Under the pieces are notes generated by a model. It saw only the letters and a list, made by a program, of their open reading frames with translations. It was not told the DNA's origin and did no database searches. From Planomicrobium stackebrandtii (GTDB lineage: Bacteria > Bacillota > Bacilli > Bacillales_A > Planococcaceae): 64,000 nucleotides of DNA. Below, one piece after another: positions 63,909 to 64,000 of the stretch. The stretch lies in contig NZ_JAUSWB010000009.1 of the NCBI RefSeq assembly GCF_030814955.1, forward strand, positions 105,546 through 169,545, written 5' to 3'. Numbering within the stretch: position 1 is the stretch's first letter; each line of letters opens with the position of its first letter. Made by a program: the position numbers and the translations under genes.

Positions 63909-64000
63909 AGAAAAGCGGAAGTGCCTGTTCAGCTCTGAAAGGCATAAGACGAACCAGCGAAGTGGCGCTCTTTGCCACACAGCTGGGTTGGCTTATGACC
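63909..64000. repeat. Palindromic intergenic repeat after etfB, cut by the window end
   Basis: It starts AAAAGCGGAAGTGCC and folds on itself: CATAAG with CTTATG, ACCAGC with GCTGGGT, and GTGGC with GCCAC around a 6-nt loop. It resembles the element at 45.8 kb in its AAAAGCGGAAG end and belongs to the same kind of extragenic repeat. It would separate etfB from etfA. Confidence 0.6.

Overview
The window is a chromosomal housekeeping segment of a low-to-mid GC Firmicute. Gene order follows the Bacillus subtilis ytkL-ytoI-nrnA-dnaE-accDA-pfkA-pyk-citZ-icd-mdh-phoPR-polA-mutM-coaE-gapB-speD-nrdR-dnaBI-thrS-infC-rpmI-rplT-ysdABC-pheST-rnhC-zapA-polX-mutS2-lcfA-fadR-fadB-etfB backbone. Several features suggest Planococcaceae (Planococcus or Planomicrobium type), which is inference: hflKC is present, phoPR is followed by a D-aspartate-ligase-like ATP-grasp enzyme, PhoR lacks a sensor domain, the malic enzyme, ytrHI and ytvI are missing, and there are lineage-type intergenic repeats. 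There is no plasmid, prophage, transposase or CRISPR signature.

Layout. 1-5 kb: a 5'-truncated DUF4362 gene, an oxidoreductase, a VOC protein, a universal stress protein, alanine dehydrogenase and an M24 peptidase. 5-12 kb: ytkL, ytoI, ytpI, nrnA and dnaE. 12-22 kb: central metabolism (GntR regulator-accD-accA, pfkA-pyk-fxsA, citZ, icd, mdh). 22-28 kb: a MaoC protein, phoPR, the ATP-grasp ligase and hflKC. 28-37 kb: polA-mutM-coaE, gapB, speD, nrdR-dnaB-dnaI. 37-43 kb: T-box-thrS, L20 leader-infC-rpmI-rplT, ysdA/B, a dUTPase and ysdC. 43-46 kb: accessory stretch with a NERD nuclease-like gene between two six-unit arrays of 21-bp repeats, an XRE regulator with a membrane partner, a small export protein and a folded repeat. 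46-50.5 kb: a tRNA/rRNA methyltransferase and T-box-pheST. 50.6-53.1 kb: an AT-rich three-gene pseudopilin cassette inserted between pheT and rnhC. 53-59.7 kb: rnhC, zapA, cvpA, polX, mutS2, yshE and a 26-residue membrane peptide. 60-64 kb: the fatty-acid degradation operon lcfA-fadR-fadB-etfB, cut by the window end.

Regulation visible in the DNA includes cre-like CcpA sites before citZ and lcfA, two opposed CcpN-like boxes at gapB, two T-boxes, the L20 leader, a FadR-like box inside a terminator-like palindrome between lcfA and fadR, a terminator inside the citZ leader, and a long-range structured leader before speD. Items most deserving a second look are the paired 21-bp arrays around the NERD gene, the speD leader, the pseudopilin cassette, and DnaE with a degenerate PHP domain.
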